A stretch of 64,000 bases of DNA, from NCBI RefSeq assembly GCF_949628215.1, contig NW_027441311.1:110010-174009 (forward strand), read 5' to 3'. This DNA comes from Phalacrocorax aristotelis. Taxonomy: Eukaryota > Chordata > Aves > Suliformes > Phalacrocoracidae. Made by a program: the position numbers and the translations under genes. Below, piece by piece: positions 1-10,423 of this stretch (within the stretch, counting starts at the first letter, position 1; each line of letters begins with the position of its first letter). The notes beneath the pieces are model-generated. The model worked only from the letters and a program-made list of their open reading frames with translations, was not told the origin of the DNA and ran no database searches.

Positions 1-2954
1 GTTACACTGAAGCTACGGAATGAAGAAATAGAATTTTTGGTAGATACGGGAGCCACTTATTTGGTATTGAATACACGTGAAGAGAAATTTGATCATAAAT
101 CAGTAGATGTTGCTAGCGCAACAGGGCAAAGAAAAATTAGCCCCTCTCAGAGCCATTAAAGTTTAAATTGGAGAAGCAATGGGCAACTCACCAGTTTCTG
201 CATATGCCTGAATGTCCACTGCCTCTGTTATGACGAGATCTATTAGGTCAATTAGATGCTCAAGTAACTTTTAAAGATGGAGAGATTAAATCACTAATAC
301 CAGAATCAAAAGCCACAGAGGCGAGAGCGTTTATGTTACAGGATTCCTCCAGGGAGGAACGGGTTCCCGAGGAAGTGGAAAACGTAGTAATTCCTTTGGT
401 TTGAGCGAGCGGAGCTCCGGAGCGATCTAAGTGGGCAGAGCCGGTAAAAGTAACCTTAAAGCCTGGAGCCAAGCCCGTAAGACAAAAACAATACCCTATT
501 AAGCGAGAGGCTCGAAAAGGATTACAGAAGTTAATTATAAAATTTTTCAGAATATGAGCTTTTAGTGGAATGTGAATCAGAATATAGTACTCCTGTGTCG
601 CCAGTAAAGAAATCTAGAGGCAAAGAGTATTAGCTAGTTCACGATTTAAGGGCTATAAATCAGGTGGTCCAAGATATACATCCGGTAGTAGCTAATCCAT
701 ACACTTTACTGACCTCTTTTAAAGGAGGAGCATAAATGGTTTACTGTACTAGATTTGAAGGACGCCTTCTTTTGCATACCTCCAGGCATAAAAAGTCAAA
801 GCCTATTTGCTTTGGAATGGGAAAGCCCCACCACAGAATGAAAGACACAGCTACCATGGACCGTACTTCCACAAGGATTTAAAAATAGTCCTACGATACT
901 TGAGACTCAGCTGGCAAAAAAAAATTAGAGATATAGAAAAAACAGAACCCAGGGAGAGGCATCTTGTTACAGAATGCGGATTTTTAAATTTTCTGGGCCA
1001 AGGAAGATGCGGAGTTTCCAGAAACAAAACCCAAATAGGAAAAGAAGCAGCCATTTATTTAGGATTTGAAATATCTCAAAGACAAAGACAATTAGAAAGT
1101 GAAAAGAAAGAAACTATTTGTCAAATTCCCGAACCTAGCAGCCCAAAGGAACTGAGAGCTTTTCTGAAAACAATGAAATAGCATCAGCTCTGGATTCTGA
1201 ACTATAGACTGTATGTAAAACCATTATTTGAGGCATTGAAAGACTCAAAAGGATAAATATTTAACCTGGACGCCCGGATGCCAAACGGCATTCAAAGAAC
1301 TGAAAAGAGCCTCGATGATGGCCCCTGCATTAGGCCTACCTGATTTCGCTAAACCTTTTCAGTTGTTTGTCCACGAAAGACAACATTTAGCCCTTGGAGT
1401 GCTGACACAGCGACTGGGAACCTGGAAGAGACCTGTGGGCTACTTCTCCAAACAACCTGACCACGCGAGTTAAAGATGGCCTAGGTGTTTACGGGCAGTA
1501 GCAACAACAGCGCTGCCGATCCGGGAAGCCCCAAAGTTAACAATGGGACAGAAGATGACAGTATATGTCCCGCACATAGCGGTGACTGTTTTAGAACAAA
1601 AGGGGGGTCGTTGGCTATCCCTTAGCAGAATGTTGAAATATCAAGTTGTTCTGTTAGAACAAGACGATGTGGAATCGAAGACTACTGCTATACTGAATCC
1701 TGCTATGTTTTTAACAACAGAAAACCTTACGGACAATTTAGGACACGATCGCTTGCTAACTATTGAACAAGTCTATTCCAGCAGACCAGACCTGAGACAC
1801 AAACCTCTGGGAAAATCCTGATCTGGAGTTGTTTACAGATGGAAGAAGCTCTGGGCGAGAAGAGAAGCGAATGGCCGGATATGCTGTCGTTATCGCCGCC
1901 GAGGGAATGGAGTCAGGGGTGCTGCCTGCAAACACCTCAGCACAGAAAGCAGCATTGGTAGCATTGAAGCGAGCTCTGCGAATGGCAGAAGGACAAAGGA
2001 TAAATATCTAGACTGATTCCAAACGTGCATTTGGTGTGATCCACGATCATGGAGCTATTGGGAAGGAGAAAGGACTGCCATCAGCCCAAGAATCATCAAT
2101 ACAGCATAAAGAAGAAATTCTCCAACTTCCGGAAGACGTGCAGAAACCAAAAGAAGTGGCGGTAAAGCGTTGCAAAGCTCATCAATTTGGCCAGACGGCT
2201 GTAAACATAAGCAAACGACTGACCGATAAAGCTGCAAAGAGGACTGCAGAGCAAGGTATCCTTGCACTAGTACCAGTAAAACAGATCAGAATTCCAAAGT
2301 TGAAACCGAGATATAATAAATTGGATGAGCAATTAGCAGAACAATTGGAAGCATCACAAAACACAGAGAGATGGTAGGTAACACCAGAAAAACAAGTAAT
2401 AACAACAACCACCCCACAAGTTATGACAGAACTTGCAAAAGAAAACCATGAGCAAACACATTAGGGTGTAGGCGCTACGGTTTTGAGTTTAAAAACATCT
2501 GTAGCGTGTGTAGGCACGACAAGAATAGTTAAACCCATAGTAGCTAAGTGTCCAATCTGTCCTAGAAATAATCCCCTGAACCAAAGGAAACAACCTTTAG
2601 GAGTAACAAAACAAAAAATTCTCCCGGAAATTATTAGCAAATTAAGTTCTCTGAGTTACCCAGACAAAATAGATAGAGCAGTATTTGTCAGTGCTGATTG
2701 ACAAATTTTCTAGATGGCCAGCAGCTTTCTCGTGCTGCACCGACAAAGCTAGAGTAGTAGTTAAGACGTTGCTGAAGGAAATAATACCAAGATTTAGAGT
2801 GCCAACGGGAATGTCCTCTGATAGAGCACCACATTTTTTTGCAGAGGTACTTCAACAAATTAATAAAATTTTGGGTAGAAAATGGGACCTGCATACACCC
2901 TGGAGACCACAATCAAGTGAAAAATTTCAGAACATGAAGCAAACACTAAACTGA
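1..2954 (+). pseudogene. pol: Decayed pol (protease, RT, RNase H, integrase) of ERV copy 1
   Basis: Fragments in several frames recall protease, RT, RNase H and integrase. The longest unbroken pieces are 1543-1821 (connection), 1829-2011 and 2036-2377 (RNase H), and 2483-2701 and 2685-2954 (integrase zinc region and catalytic core, with a recognisable HTPWRPQSS block near 2890). The RT catalytic YADD-like motif, still partly readable in copy 2 near 12385-12400, is removed here by the 44-bp deletion. TAA at 1471-1473 interrupts the connection region, where copy 2 reads AAA. The integrase C-terminus is missing: its reading ends about 75 bp before the LTR. It cannot make a working polymerase. 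Confidence 0.9.
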
Positions 2955-3028
2955 CATAGTGGAATATTATTGATCTAGGATGGAAGTATTGAGAAAATTA
3001 TTATTTCAGAACTTCCAAACAGGGGAAA

Positions 3029-3591
3029 TGTAACCAAAGTGATGAAATCAACCAGAGACGGTGTTCCATTACGGGAACATGGAGCGTACCAATCAGCGTA
3101 TCTGTCGATCTGCATTTTAGTCCGTAGGCGATCATTAATGCGAACAGAACAACAGACAACGTGCTTCTGTCAGAAAAGGATGACAAAACGCGGTTTCGCT
3201 TAGCGGACTGAGAAAACTAGCCAAGACTGCCAAGAGTAAGAGCCGAGAAGCTAAAAGGTAATTCCGGCAGGGGGAGATCGCGACCACCGACTCACAGACC
3301 ACCACCGACCCAAGTAACAGAAGAGAACAACGGAAGAGGACAACCGAGCCTGCGCAGCGATTTACATACGGAACGAGCAAGTTTGTACCAATCAGCAGAC
3401 AGGACAATAATGAATATGTATGAATACGTAAAACATTGATCTACAAATTGTACGGGAAAGGTGCGTGAGGTACGCACGCCAGGAGGAGCGATCCCCCGTG
3501 CATCCGGCGCCGCGAATAAAGAATGCCTGCTCTTTAATACTAAATTGGTGTTGAGGAGTCGTTTCCGATTTTAACGCGTTTTTCGGTAACA
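3029..3591 (+). repeat. 3' LTR of ERV copy 1 (563 bp)
   Basis: The element begins TGTAACC and ends GGTAACA, giving TG...CA termini. A short polypurine stretch (AGGGGAAA) sits immediately upstream. CCAAT boxes lie at 3089-3093 and 3388-3392, and a polyadenylation signal AATAAA is at 3515-3520. It matches 14486-15059 almost base for base except for an 11-bp insertion in that copy. It differs more from 9443-10002. Confidence 0.93.
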
Positions 3592-4115
3592 CAGGGAGTC
3601 AGATCAAGAGAGCCAGAGAACAACAAAACACCGACAGGCTACAGGACAGAGCAGGAGGAATAAAAAAAAAAAAAAACGGAGCCAGAGCCAGGCAGAGAGA
3701 GGCGGAGAAAGAAAAAGGAGCCACAGGCTACAGGACAGAGAGAGGGAGGACTGAAAAGACGGGGAGGCAGGGAGACACTCAGAGCGAGATGGAGAAAGAA
3801 GGTGCGGGGGGGGGGGGGGGCGCAAAAAAAAAAAGTAAATTTTGCAGCAGGTAAGGAAAGAGAGGGGGCCGGGGGAGAGACAGGGAGGGCCCAGGACGCA
3901 CAAGAGAGGCAACGGGGCCCCAGTGGCCCAGGACTCACCGCGACTCTCGCTCTCAGCGCTGCTGGCACAATTTAGCCGTTCAGATGCTTCTTTCCCCTCC
4001 TCTCCTCCCTGCCTCTTCTGCAGCTCCAGACTCTAGGCCGTCCTCCACCTGAAGAGAATACGTGGGTGTCTTACAGCTCTTACCAGATGAGGCTTCCTAG
4101 GCACGTAGCCTAGCT
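3592..4115. repeat. ERV 3' flank, duplicated at 15060-15583
   Basis: Purine-rich DNA with G15 (3806-3820) and A-runs. It contains two diverged units of the GGCTACAGGACAGAG-type repeat that is expanded at 8270-9442. It appears identical to 15060-15583 and ends abruptly at a GTGC. No coding potential is seen. Confidence 0.85.
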
Positions 4116-4722
4116 CGCTCGTGCACTACACGCCCGTACCCAACTCCGGGTTACGCGTACAGACCCTACGGTGCACGTTGGTGGCCTGGCCCGCTGCGGG
4201 CTATGAAGGGGGATCCTTCCTCCCCCACCTGCATGGACAGGCTCTCTCTTGCCTGCGGCAGGAAGGCAGCTGGCAGCCAGAGCACCTTCAGTTTCTTCTT
4301 CTTTACCTTTCGTTGGCGTCTCCAGCTTCAGCTGAGGCAGCTCCTGTCCGCAGCCGGGAAGGGCTTTGTCTATCCCTTTTCGGCCCTGCGCTGCGAGGAC
4401 GGCGAGGACGGGCAGAGAGAAGCCACGCGAGCCTGAGACGGCCACAGGCAACGGCATCCCCGGGGGAAGGACAGACAACCACGTCCTCAGCACGGTCTCT
4501 GGGAGAGGGAAAGAAGAAACAGTGACCGTCATTACCGTCGATCGACCCTGGCCAAAGCCTCTCCTTCCGCAGGGGCTTCTGGACACACCGCTCCCTCCCC
4601 ACGCTACTGCTAAGGGCCCCTGCGCCAAGGGGGAATCCAGTGCGCTTGAGGGACGGCTTGCTGCCTTCACGACAGGGCCTGGGGGTGGCCTAAGGCTATG
4701 CAGCACGCTTATGGGGAGGTGC
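4116..4722. other. Segment present only in copy 1
   Basis: GC-rich sequence of about 600 bp that copy 2 lacks between its 15583 and 15593. A GTGC occurs at both borders, so this is either a deletion in copy 2 or an insertion in copy 1. Overlapping open frames on both strands show no recognisable protein and look compositional. Confidence 0.6.
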
Positions 4723-4900
4723 CGGAGCTGGGGGCAGGCGCACGGGGCAAGGGGGGCCAGGGGAGGCTGAGCGGGACCTCCGGTGGGCCGGGGAGGCGGC
4801 CATCATCTGCGCCCTGGGCACGGGGAAAAGGTCATCGTCCTCCTCCTTTCCCTCTTCCCTTCTGTCAGCTCCCGGGGAACTCACCGCTTCTCGGGAAGCG
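4723..4900. repeat. Flank block related to 15593-15780 (diverged)
   Basis: Colinear with 15593-15780 but only roughly 85 percent similar by eye, far below the near-identity of the neighbouring proviral part. It contains a GGCGGCCATC (YY1-like) sequence near 4795. Confidence 0.65.
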
Positions 4901-5061
4901 GCCGCACCCGCAAGCCCCCAGTAATCAACACGAATCCAACCCCAAAAATACACCTCGCGTACCGTACGCGCCACGGCCGCCCGGCACCCGAGCGCCGGAA
5001 GACCGCGCCTCCCGCCACGCCCGGCGAACCACGTGACAGGGCCGGCAGCCACTGCGCCAGG

Positions 5062-5080
5062 AATACAGCTCCCGGCATGC
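5062..5080 (+). promoter_or_regulatory. ZNF143/THAP11 (SBS)-type element 1
   Basis: AATACAGCTCCCGGCATGC closely matches the ACTACAnnTCCCAGnATGC class of element bound by ZNF143/STAF with THAP11. It lies in CpG-rich DNA upstream of the CpG island. Binding is inferred from the motif only. Confidence 0.7.
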
Positions 5081-5116
5081 TCTGCGGCACAACCCGGCCG
5101 CCCGGCAGCCGCAAGG

Positions 5117-5135
5117 ACTACAGCTCCCGGCATGC
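5117..5135 (+). promoter_or_regulatory. ZNF143/THAP11 (SBS)-type element 2
   Basis: ACTACAGCTCCCGGCATGC is a stronger match than the first element. It sits about 55 bp downstream inside a direct repeat of roughly 55 bp that carries both elements. Tandem elements of this class are typical of constitutive CpG-island promoters. Confidence 0.78.
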
Positions 5136-5599
5136 TCTGCGGCACAACCCGGCCGCCCGGCGGCCGGTTTGATGCGGAGCCACCCAGCATCCCTGCGAGC
5201 ACAGCTGCAGGCGCAACAGCAGTTACGCAGCCACAACTAGGCACTAAACAAAGGCTTTCCAACACTGGAGGTCTAGAACAGGTAGACATTAGCACAGAAG
5301 CACAAGGGGCTCCGTCACCCTGCACAAATCTCCCCGTGCCTACACACGCACACGTTCAGAAGTTAGTTATCAGAAAACGCCCGACTCAGCCATTTGCCAC
5401 AGTCACGAGACTCACGACATAACACGACATGACACGCGAGGTGGGCTCAGAGTTTTAAGGCAAGAAATACCTCCCACGCCCCCCACCCGAGATCTTTCAG
5501 GGTCCACACCTGCCATCGCCCCGCACCAAACCTACCCGGCCAAAGGCTTTCAGGTGGCCCGAAACACTGTACACAGAAAATAACCAGGGACAGACCTGC

Positions 5600-6391
5600 A
5601 TTGTTCGGAAGCGAACGATGCCCGACCGGGGCTCCTCTGCGGGGCACGGAGCCCCCCGGCCCCGCCCGGAGACACACACCCGCCCCCCGCTGCCCGAACT
5701 CACCCACCAGCGCTCTCCGGCCCCCGGACACGGCCGCGCTGCTCTCTCAGGCGGCTGCCGCAGGCGAGGCTCGGGCACCGCCAGGCCTCCAGGCGTCCCG
5801 AGGGGCTGCCGGCCACCGCAGGGGATGGCTGCCGGCGGCCGGACCGCCGCGGCGCTCCCCGCCCAGCTCCCAGCAGGCTCCGCCGGCCGCGGGCTTCCCA
5901 CGCCGGGCCGCAGAGGGGCCCCGGCACCGCACAGGGACGCCTCGCGACCCGGCCGCCACACGCACCGCTCCCGACCCCGCTCCGCCGCGCCGCGCACGCG
6001 CCACCGGAAGCCCGAGCCCCGCGGGGCGGCCCTTAAAGGGCGGCCGGAAGGAACGGCCCCCACCGGCCCCGCCACCGCGCCCAGCCGGTGAGCGCCAGCG
6101 CCCCCTGCTGGCCGGGCCGCGCTCAGCTCGCGAGGGCGCCGAGGGCCGGGCGGGGCGGGACGCGCCGGCTCGGGGCCAGCGCCTTCTCGGGGCGAGCGGG
6201 AAACCCCTGCGGGCCCCGGTCACGGCCGGGCACAGCCGCGCGCCCTCCGAGAGCTGCTGAACGGGGCTGCCGCTCGTGACACATACCGAGCCGTCTGCGA
6301 CGGGAGCGGGCAGAGGAGGAAGGGGCCGGCGGCCGCGGGGCCCTGGCCCCAGGCGGGGGGGGGGGCTGGGGCCCGGGGGGCCGCCCCCCTA
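5600..6391. promoter_or_regulatory. CpG island (copy 1)
   Basis: Dense CpG sequence with ETS-like CGGAAG sites (about 6005 and 6045), a CCTTAAAGGG stretch near 6030, and a splice-donor-like CCG|GTGAGC near 6087 on the plus strand. The copy at 21045-21905 keeps all of these, which suggests a promoter with a short first exon. No downstream exon was identified. Confidence 0.6.
6095..6113 (-). promoter_or_regulatory. Consensus CTCF site (copy 1)
   Basis: CCAGCGCCCCCTGCTGGCC is the reverse complement of the classic CCAGCAGGGGGCGCTGG core of CTCF sites. It is kept unchanged at 21606-21624 in the paralogous island. It sits about 280 bp from the start of the 11-bp satellite, so it could mark a chromatin boundary. 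Confidence 0.8.
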
Positions 6392-6392
6392 C

Positions 6393-8117
6393 TCACAGTT
6401 CCCTCACAGTTCCCTCACAGTTCCCTCACAGTTCCCTCACAGTTCCCTCACAGTTCCCTCACAGTTCCCTCACAGTTCCCTCACAGTTCCCTCACAGTTC
6501 CCTCACAGTTCCCTCACAGTTCCCTCACAGTTCCCTCACAGTTCCCTCACAGTTCCCTCACAGTTCCCTCACAGTTCCCTCACAGTTCCCTCACAGTTCC
6601 CTCACAGTTCCCTCACAGTTCCCTCACAGTTCCCTCACAGTTCCCTCACAGTTCCCTCACAGTTCCCTCACAGTTCCCTCACAGTTCCCTCACAGTTCCC
6701 TCACAGTTCCCTCACAGTTCCCTCACAGTTCCCTCACAGTTCCCTCACAGTTCCCTCACAGTTCCCTCACAGTTCCCTCACAGTTCCCTCACAGTTCCCT
6801 CACAGTTCCCTCACAGTTCCCTCACAGTTCCCTCACAGTTCCCTCACAGTTCCCTCACAGTTCCCTCACAGTTCCCTCACAGTTCCCTCACAGTTCCCTC
6901 ACAGTTCCCTCACAGTTCCCTCACAGTTCCCTCACAGTTCCCTCACAGTTCCCTCACAGTTCCCTCACAGTTCCCTCACAGTTCCCTCACAGTTCCCTCA
7001 CAGTTCCCTCACAGTTCCCTCACAGTTCCCTCACAGTTCCCTCACAGTTCCCTCACAGTTCCCTCACAGTTCCCTCACAGTTCCCTCACAGTTCCCTCAC
7101 AGTTCCCTCACAGTTCCCTCACAGTTCCCTCACAGTTCCCTCACAGTTCCCTCACAGTTCCCTCACAGTTCCCTCACAGTTCCCTCACAGTTCCCTCACA
7201 GTTCCCTCACAGTTCCCTCACAGTTCCCTCACAGTTCCCTCACAGTTCCCTCACAGTTCCCTCACAGTTCCCTCACAGTTCCCTCACAGTTCCCTCACAG
7301 TTCCCTCACAGTTCCCTCACAGTTCCCTCACAGTTCCCTCACAGTTCCCTCACAGTTCCCTCACAGTTCCCTCACAGTTCCCTCACAGTTCCCTCACAGT
7401 TCCCTCACAGTTCCCTCACAGTTCCCTCACAGTTCCCTCACAGTTCCCTCACAGTTCCCTCACAGTTCCCTCACAGTTCCCTCACAGTTCCCTCACAGTT
7501 CCCTCACAGTTCCCTCACAGTTCCCTCACAGTTCCCTCACAGTTCCCTCACAGTTCCCTCACAGTTCCCTCACAGTTCCCTCACAGTTCCCTCACAGTTC
7601 CCTCACAGTTCCCTCACAGTTCCCTCACAGTTCCCTCACAGTTCCCTCACAGTTCCCTCACAGTTCCCTCACAGTTCCCTCACAGTTCCCTCACAGTTCC
7701 CTCACAGTTCCCTCACAGTTCCCTCACAGTTCCCTCACAGTTCCCTCACAGTTCCCTCACAGTTCCCTCACAGTTCCCTCACAGTTCCCTCACAGTTCCC
7801 TCACAGTTCCCTCACAGTTCCCTCACAGTTCCCTCACAGTTCCCTCACAGTTCCCTCACAGTTCCCTCACAGTTCCCTCACAGTTCCCTCACAGTTCCCT
7901 CACAGTTCCCTCACAGTTCCCTCACAGTTCCCTCACAGTTCCCTCACAGTTCCCTCACAGTTCCCTCACAGTTCCCTCACAGTTCCCTCACAGTTCCCTC
8001 ACAGTTCCCTCACAGTTCCCTCACAGTTCCCTCACAGTTCCCTCACAGTTCCCTCACAGTTCCCTCACAGTTCCCTCACAGTTCCCTCACAGTTCCCTCA
8101 CAGTTCCCTCACAGTTC
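6393..8117. repeat. 11-bp satellite CACAGTTCCCT, about 157 perfect tandem copies
   Basis: 1,725 bp of the unit CACAGTTCCCT with no variant copy that I can find. It begins right after the G- and C-rich end of the CpG island, where copy 2 continues with unrelated sequence (21906). One strand is strongly pyrimidine-rich. The array creates long open frames by chance, because 33 bp encode an 11-residue cycle without stops. The unit is one base from CCCAGTTCCCT, a unit of the 27.9-31.7 kb minisatellite, so the two arrays are related. Complete homogeneity suggests recent expansion; the true copy number may differ from this assembly. Confidence 0.97.
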
Positions 8118-8270
8118 ATCCCATGGACGGAACCGGGACCTACTGTGAGGCACTGGGAAAGAAGTGGGAGGAAGCCGGGACAGACCAATATAGCCCAGTA
8201 TGGACTAGACCAATATAGCCCAGTATGGACTGGAGGGAACTGCGAGGGAACCGCGAGAGAACCCCACAGA
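8118..8270. repeat. Satellite flank: inverted-orientation minisatellite remnant
   Basis: It contains GGCACTGGGAAAGAAGTGG, also present near 29335 inside an inverted block of the large minisatellite, and a 25-bp tandem pair (8183-8207 and 8208-8232). The 11-bp array therefore ends in the same forward-to-inverted arrangement seen in the 28-31 kb array. Confidence 0.75.
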
Positions 8271-9442
8271 ACAAACCATGGGGCACGAGAAGGCAGAGAA
8301 TTAAGAATTAGGGACAGGGAGCCAGAAAAAAAAAAAGAAAAAAACCAAAGGGAGACAGAGAGCAAAAGGAATCGCAATGCGTACGGAGAGAAGAGAGAAA
8401 CAATTCTAGCATAGGGTCACGGGGGAGCCAGGGACAGCAAGATGGAGAAAGGACAGGAGCTACAGGCTACAGGGCAGAGAGGGAAGAATTAATGAATAGA
8501 CACAGAGAGATGGGCAGAAAGACATGGAGAAAGGCTAAAGATCACACGGCCTACAGGGAAGAGAGAAGAGAGGGAGGAATTTTAAAAACAGGGGCAAGAA
8601 GCCAGAGAGAGGGAGAGAGAAGCAACAATAAAATGGGGACAAGCCACAGGGCAGCGAGGAGGGAATCAATGAATAAGAACACGAGACCAAAGAGAACACA
8701 ATGTAGAATGGAAAAAAGGAACAGCGGCCTACAGGGAAGGAGGAATTAAAGATCAGGGACTGGGAGGCAGACAGAGACACATGAAGAAACAAGTGAAAAA
8801 AAAGAAAAAAAACAAACCAACAGCAATGGGCTACAAAGACAGAGAGGGAGGAAATGAGGAAATAAAACATCGCAGCAAGGAGCTGGACAGAGAGAGATGA
8901 GGACAAACAAATAGCACGGGTCCACGTGACAGAGAACGTGGAATTAGAACACAGAGAGAGGGAGCCGGACAGAGAGAGGGACAGAGAGAGAGGCCGAGAG
9001 AAACATCTAGACAGGCTACAGCGGGCAGAGGCAGGAATTAAAACCTAGGGACAGGGAGCTGGACAGAGAGAGATGGAGGTCACAGGGAACAGCGGTGGCT
9101 GCAGGAAGAACAGGAATTCATGAATAGGGAAAGGGAGCTGGACAGAGAAGAACTCAGAAAGGCAAGAACAGTAGCAGGGTACAGAGCAGAGCAGACGAAT
9201 TAAAAAGCACGGGGGGAGCGTTGAGGCAGACAGAGAGAGATTAAGAAAAAAGTCACGGGCTACGTGGCAAAGCAGGAGGAATTCAGAAACGAGGATGGGA
9301 ACCAAGGGAGAGTGTGCTGGTGAAGGATAACGGGCATTAAAAGTGAGGGACGGGGAGCTGGGAAAAGCGAGGCAGAGAAAAACAGAATCACAGAGAGAAT
9401 CACACAAAGCCAAAAAAGAAGAAACTGAACAACAGGAACAGG
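8271..9442. repeat. Purine-rich degenerate tandem repeat, period about 80-100 bp
   Basis: Recurrent anchors of the form GGCTACAGGGCAGAGAGGGAGGAATTAA occur near 8468, 8548, 8640, 8723, 8827, 8918, 9014, 9096, 9175 and 9257. Almost all the sequence is A/G on the plus strand. The provirus at 9443 inserted into this array, and the same repeat continues after it at 15060. No gene is seen. Confidence 0.85.
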
Positions 9443-10002
9443 TGTAACCAAAGCGATGAAATCAACCAACCAGAGACGGTGTTCCATTACGGGAACATGG
9501 AGCGTACCAATCAGCGCACCTGTCGATCTGCATTTTAGTGCCTAGGCGATCGTTAATGTCAGCAGAACAACAGACAACATGCTTCTGTCAGAAAAGGATG
9601 ACAAAACGCGGTTTCGCTTAGCGGACTGAGAAAACTAGCCAAGACTGCCAAGAGTAAGAGCCGAGAAGCTAAAAGGTAATTCCGGCAGGGGGAGATCGCG
9701 ACCACCGACTCACAGACCACCACCTACTCAGAAGAGAACAACGGAAGAGGACAACCGAGCCTGCGCAGTGATTGACATACGGAACGAGCAAGTTTGTACC
9801 CATCGCTAGACAAGACAATAACGACTATGTATGAGTATGTAAAATTTTCATCTACAAATTGTACAGGAAAGGTGCGTGAGGTACGCACGCCAGGAGGAGC
9901 GATCCCCCGTGCATCCGGCGCCGTGAATATAGAATGCCTGCTCTTTAATACTAAATTGGTGTTGAGGAGTCGTTTCCGATTTTAACGCGTTTTTCGGTAA
10001 CA
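9443..10002 (+). repeat. 5' LTR of ERV copy 2 (560 bp)
   Basis: TG...CA termini like the other LTRs. Compared with them it has an extra AACC near its start. The polyadenylation signal is changed to AATATA at 9926-9931 where both 3' LTRs read AATAAA. It carries the CACCTACTCAGAAG version of the region near 9720. Confidence 0.93.
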
Positions 10003-10006
10003 GTTT

Positions 10007-10024
10007 TGGCACCCCAGGTGGGAA
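10007..10024 (+). other. Primer-binding-site-like sequence
   Basis: TGGCACCCCAGGTGGGAA lies four bases after the 5' LTR and starts with the TGG that pairs with a tRNA CCA end. I cannot match it confidently to one tRNA; Lys-type or Asn-type are the closest I can recall. Confidence 0.6.
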
Positions 10025-10423
10025 CCTGCTTTTGAATCTCGACGGATCCGTGGGATCGTGGGACCTGCAGCCGGCCCCGAGGAATTCTCCAGGAGAGCTT
10101 CCGATCCCCGGGCCAGAGAATTCTGAGCAAGATCCCCTGGATTGAGGTAAACAAGGCATTCTTTGAAGAAGAAACTTAGGTAGAATAATACGTGGGGTTA
10201 GTTTCCCACATAGGATAGGATAGCGGGTTTGAGTCCCACAGGCCTGCCCGTAAGGCGCGGCGAAAGCCACGCAGGGTCGGGGCCAAGAGGTGCCTCGGTT
10301 GGTAAGTCTCTGCTAGGCGAAAGCCTGTGGAGCGGGACCCGAGGGTAGGGGAGTCTTCAACAGGGGGTTGAAGTCTCCAGGGATATCTAGCAGGGGGCTA
10401 CAGATCCCAGTGGCAGATTTCCA

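Larger units (their letters stand above)
1..3591 (+). mobile_element. Class I (gammaretrovirus-like) endogenous retrovirus, copy 1: 3' part of provirus
   Basis: The window opens inside a provirus. Visible in order are a protease segment with an LVDTGA active-site motif near 40-60, reverse transcriptase (540-1190), connection region (1260-1820), RNase H (1829-2380), integrase fragments (2480-2954) and a 3' LTR (3029-3591). Domain order and motif style fit class I ERVs. The reading is broken throughout by stops and frameshifts, so it is a fossil. No env lies between the integrase and the LTR. It is nearly identical to 11414-15059, with private differences: a 44-bp deletion near 985 and a TAA at 1471-1473. 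The same 3' flank follows both copies, so copy 1 arose by duplication of genomic DNA and not by a separate insertion. Confidence 0.93.
5164..6391. repeat. Segment colinear with 17339-17397 plus 20664-21905
   Basis: 5164-5222 matches 17339-17397, and the sequence from about 5222 onward matches 20664 onward at about 95 percent by eye. Copy 1 therefore lacks the 3.27 kb present between 17397 and 20664 in copy 2. The junction has an AAC microhomology. From about 5600 it is a CpG island. Short open frames on both strands match nothing I recognise. Confidence 0.85.

Noticed and set aside
3604-3968. Minus-strand frames of about 100 codons, duplicated at 15072-15436
   Set aside because: Low-complexity products of a purine-rich repeat with homopolymer runs; duplication, not selection, explains their conservation.
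6393-8117. CRISPR-like array
   Set aside because: Head-to-tail identical units with no spacers, in a vertebrate genome.
6276-8414. 712-codon open frame with a repeating PSQFPHSSLTV protein
   Set aside because: It is produced by the 11-bp satellite, which has no stop in this reading; the ends run into unrelated CpG-island and purine-rich DNA.
10007-10024. Assigning the primer-binding site to a specific tRNA
   Set aside because: The 18 bases match no tRNA 3' end that I can recall well enough; left unresolved.
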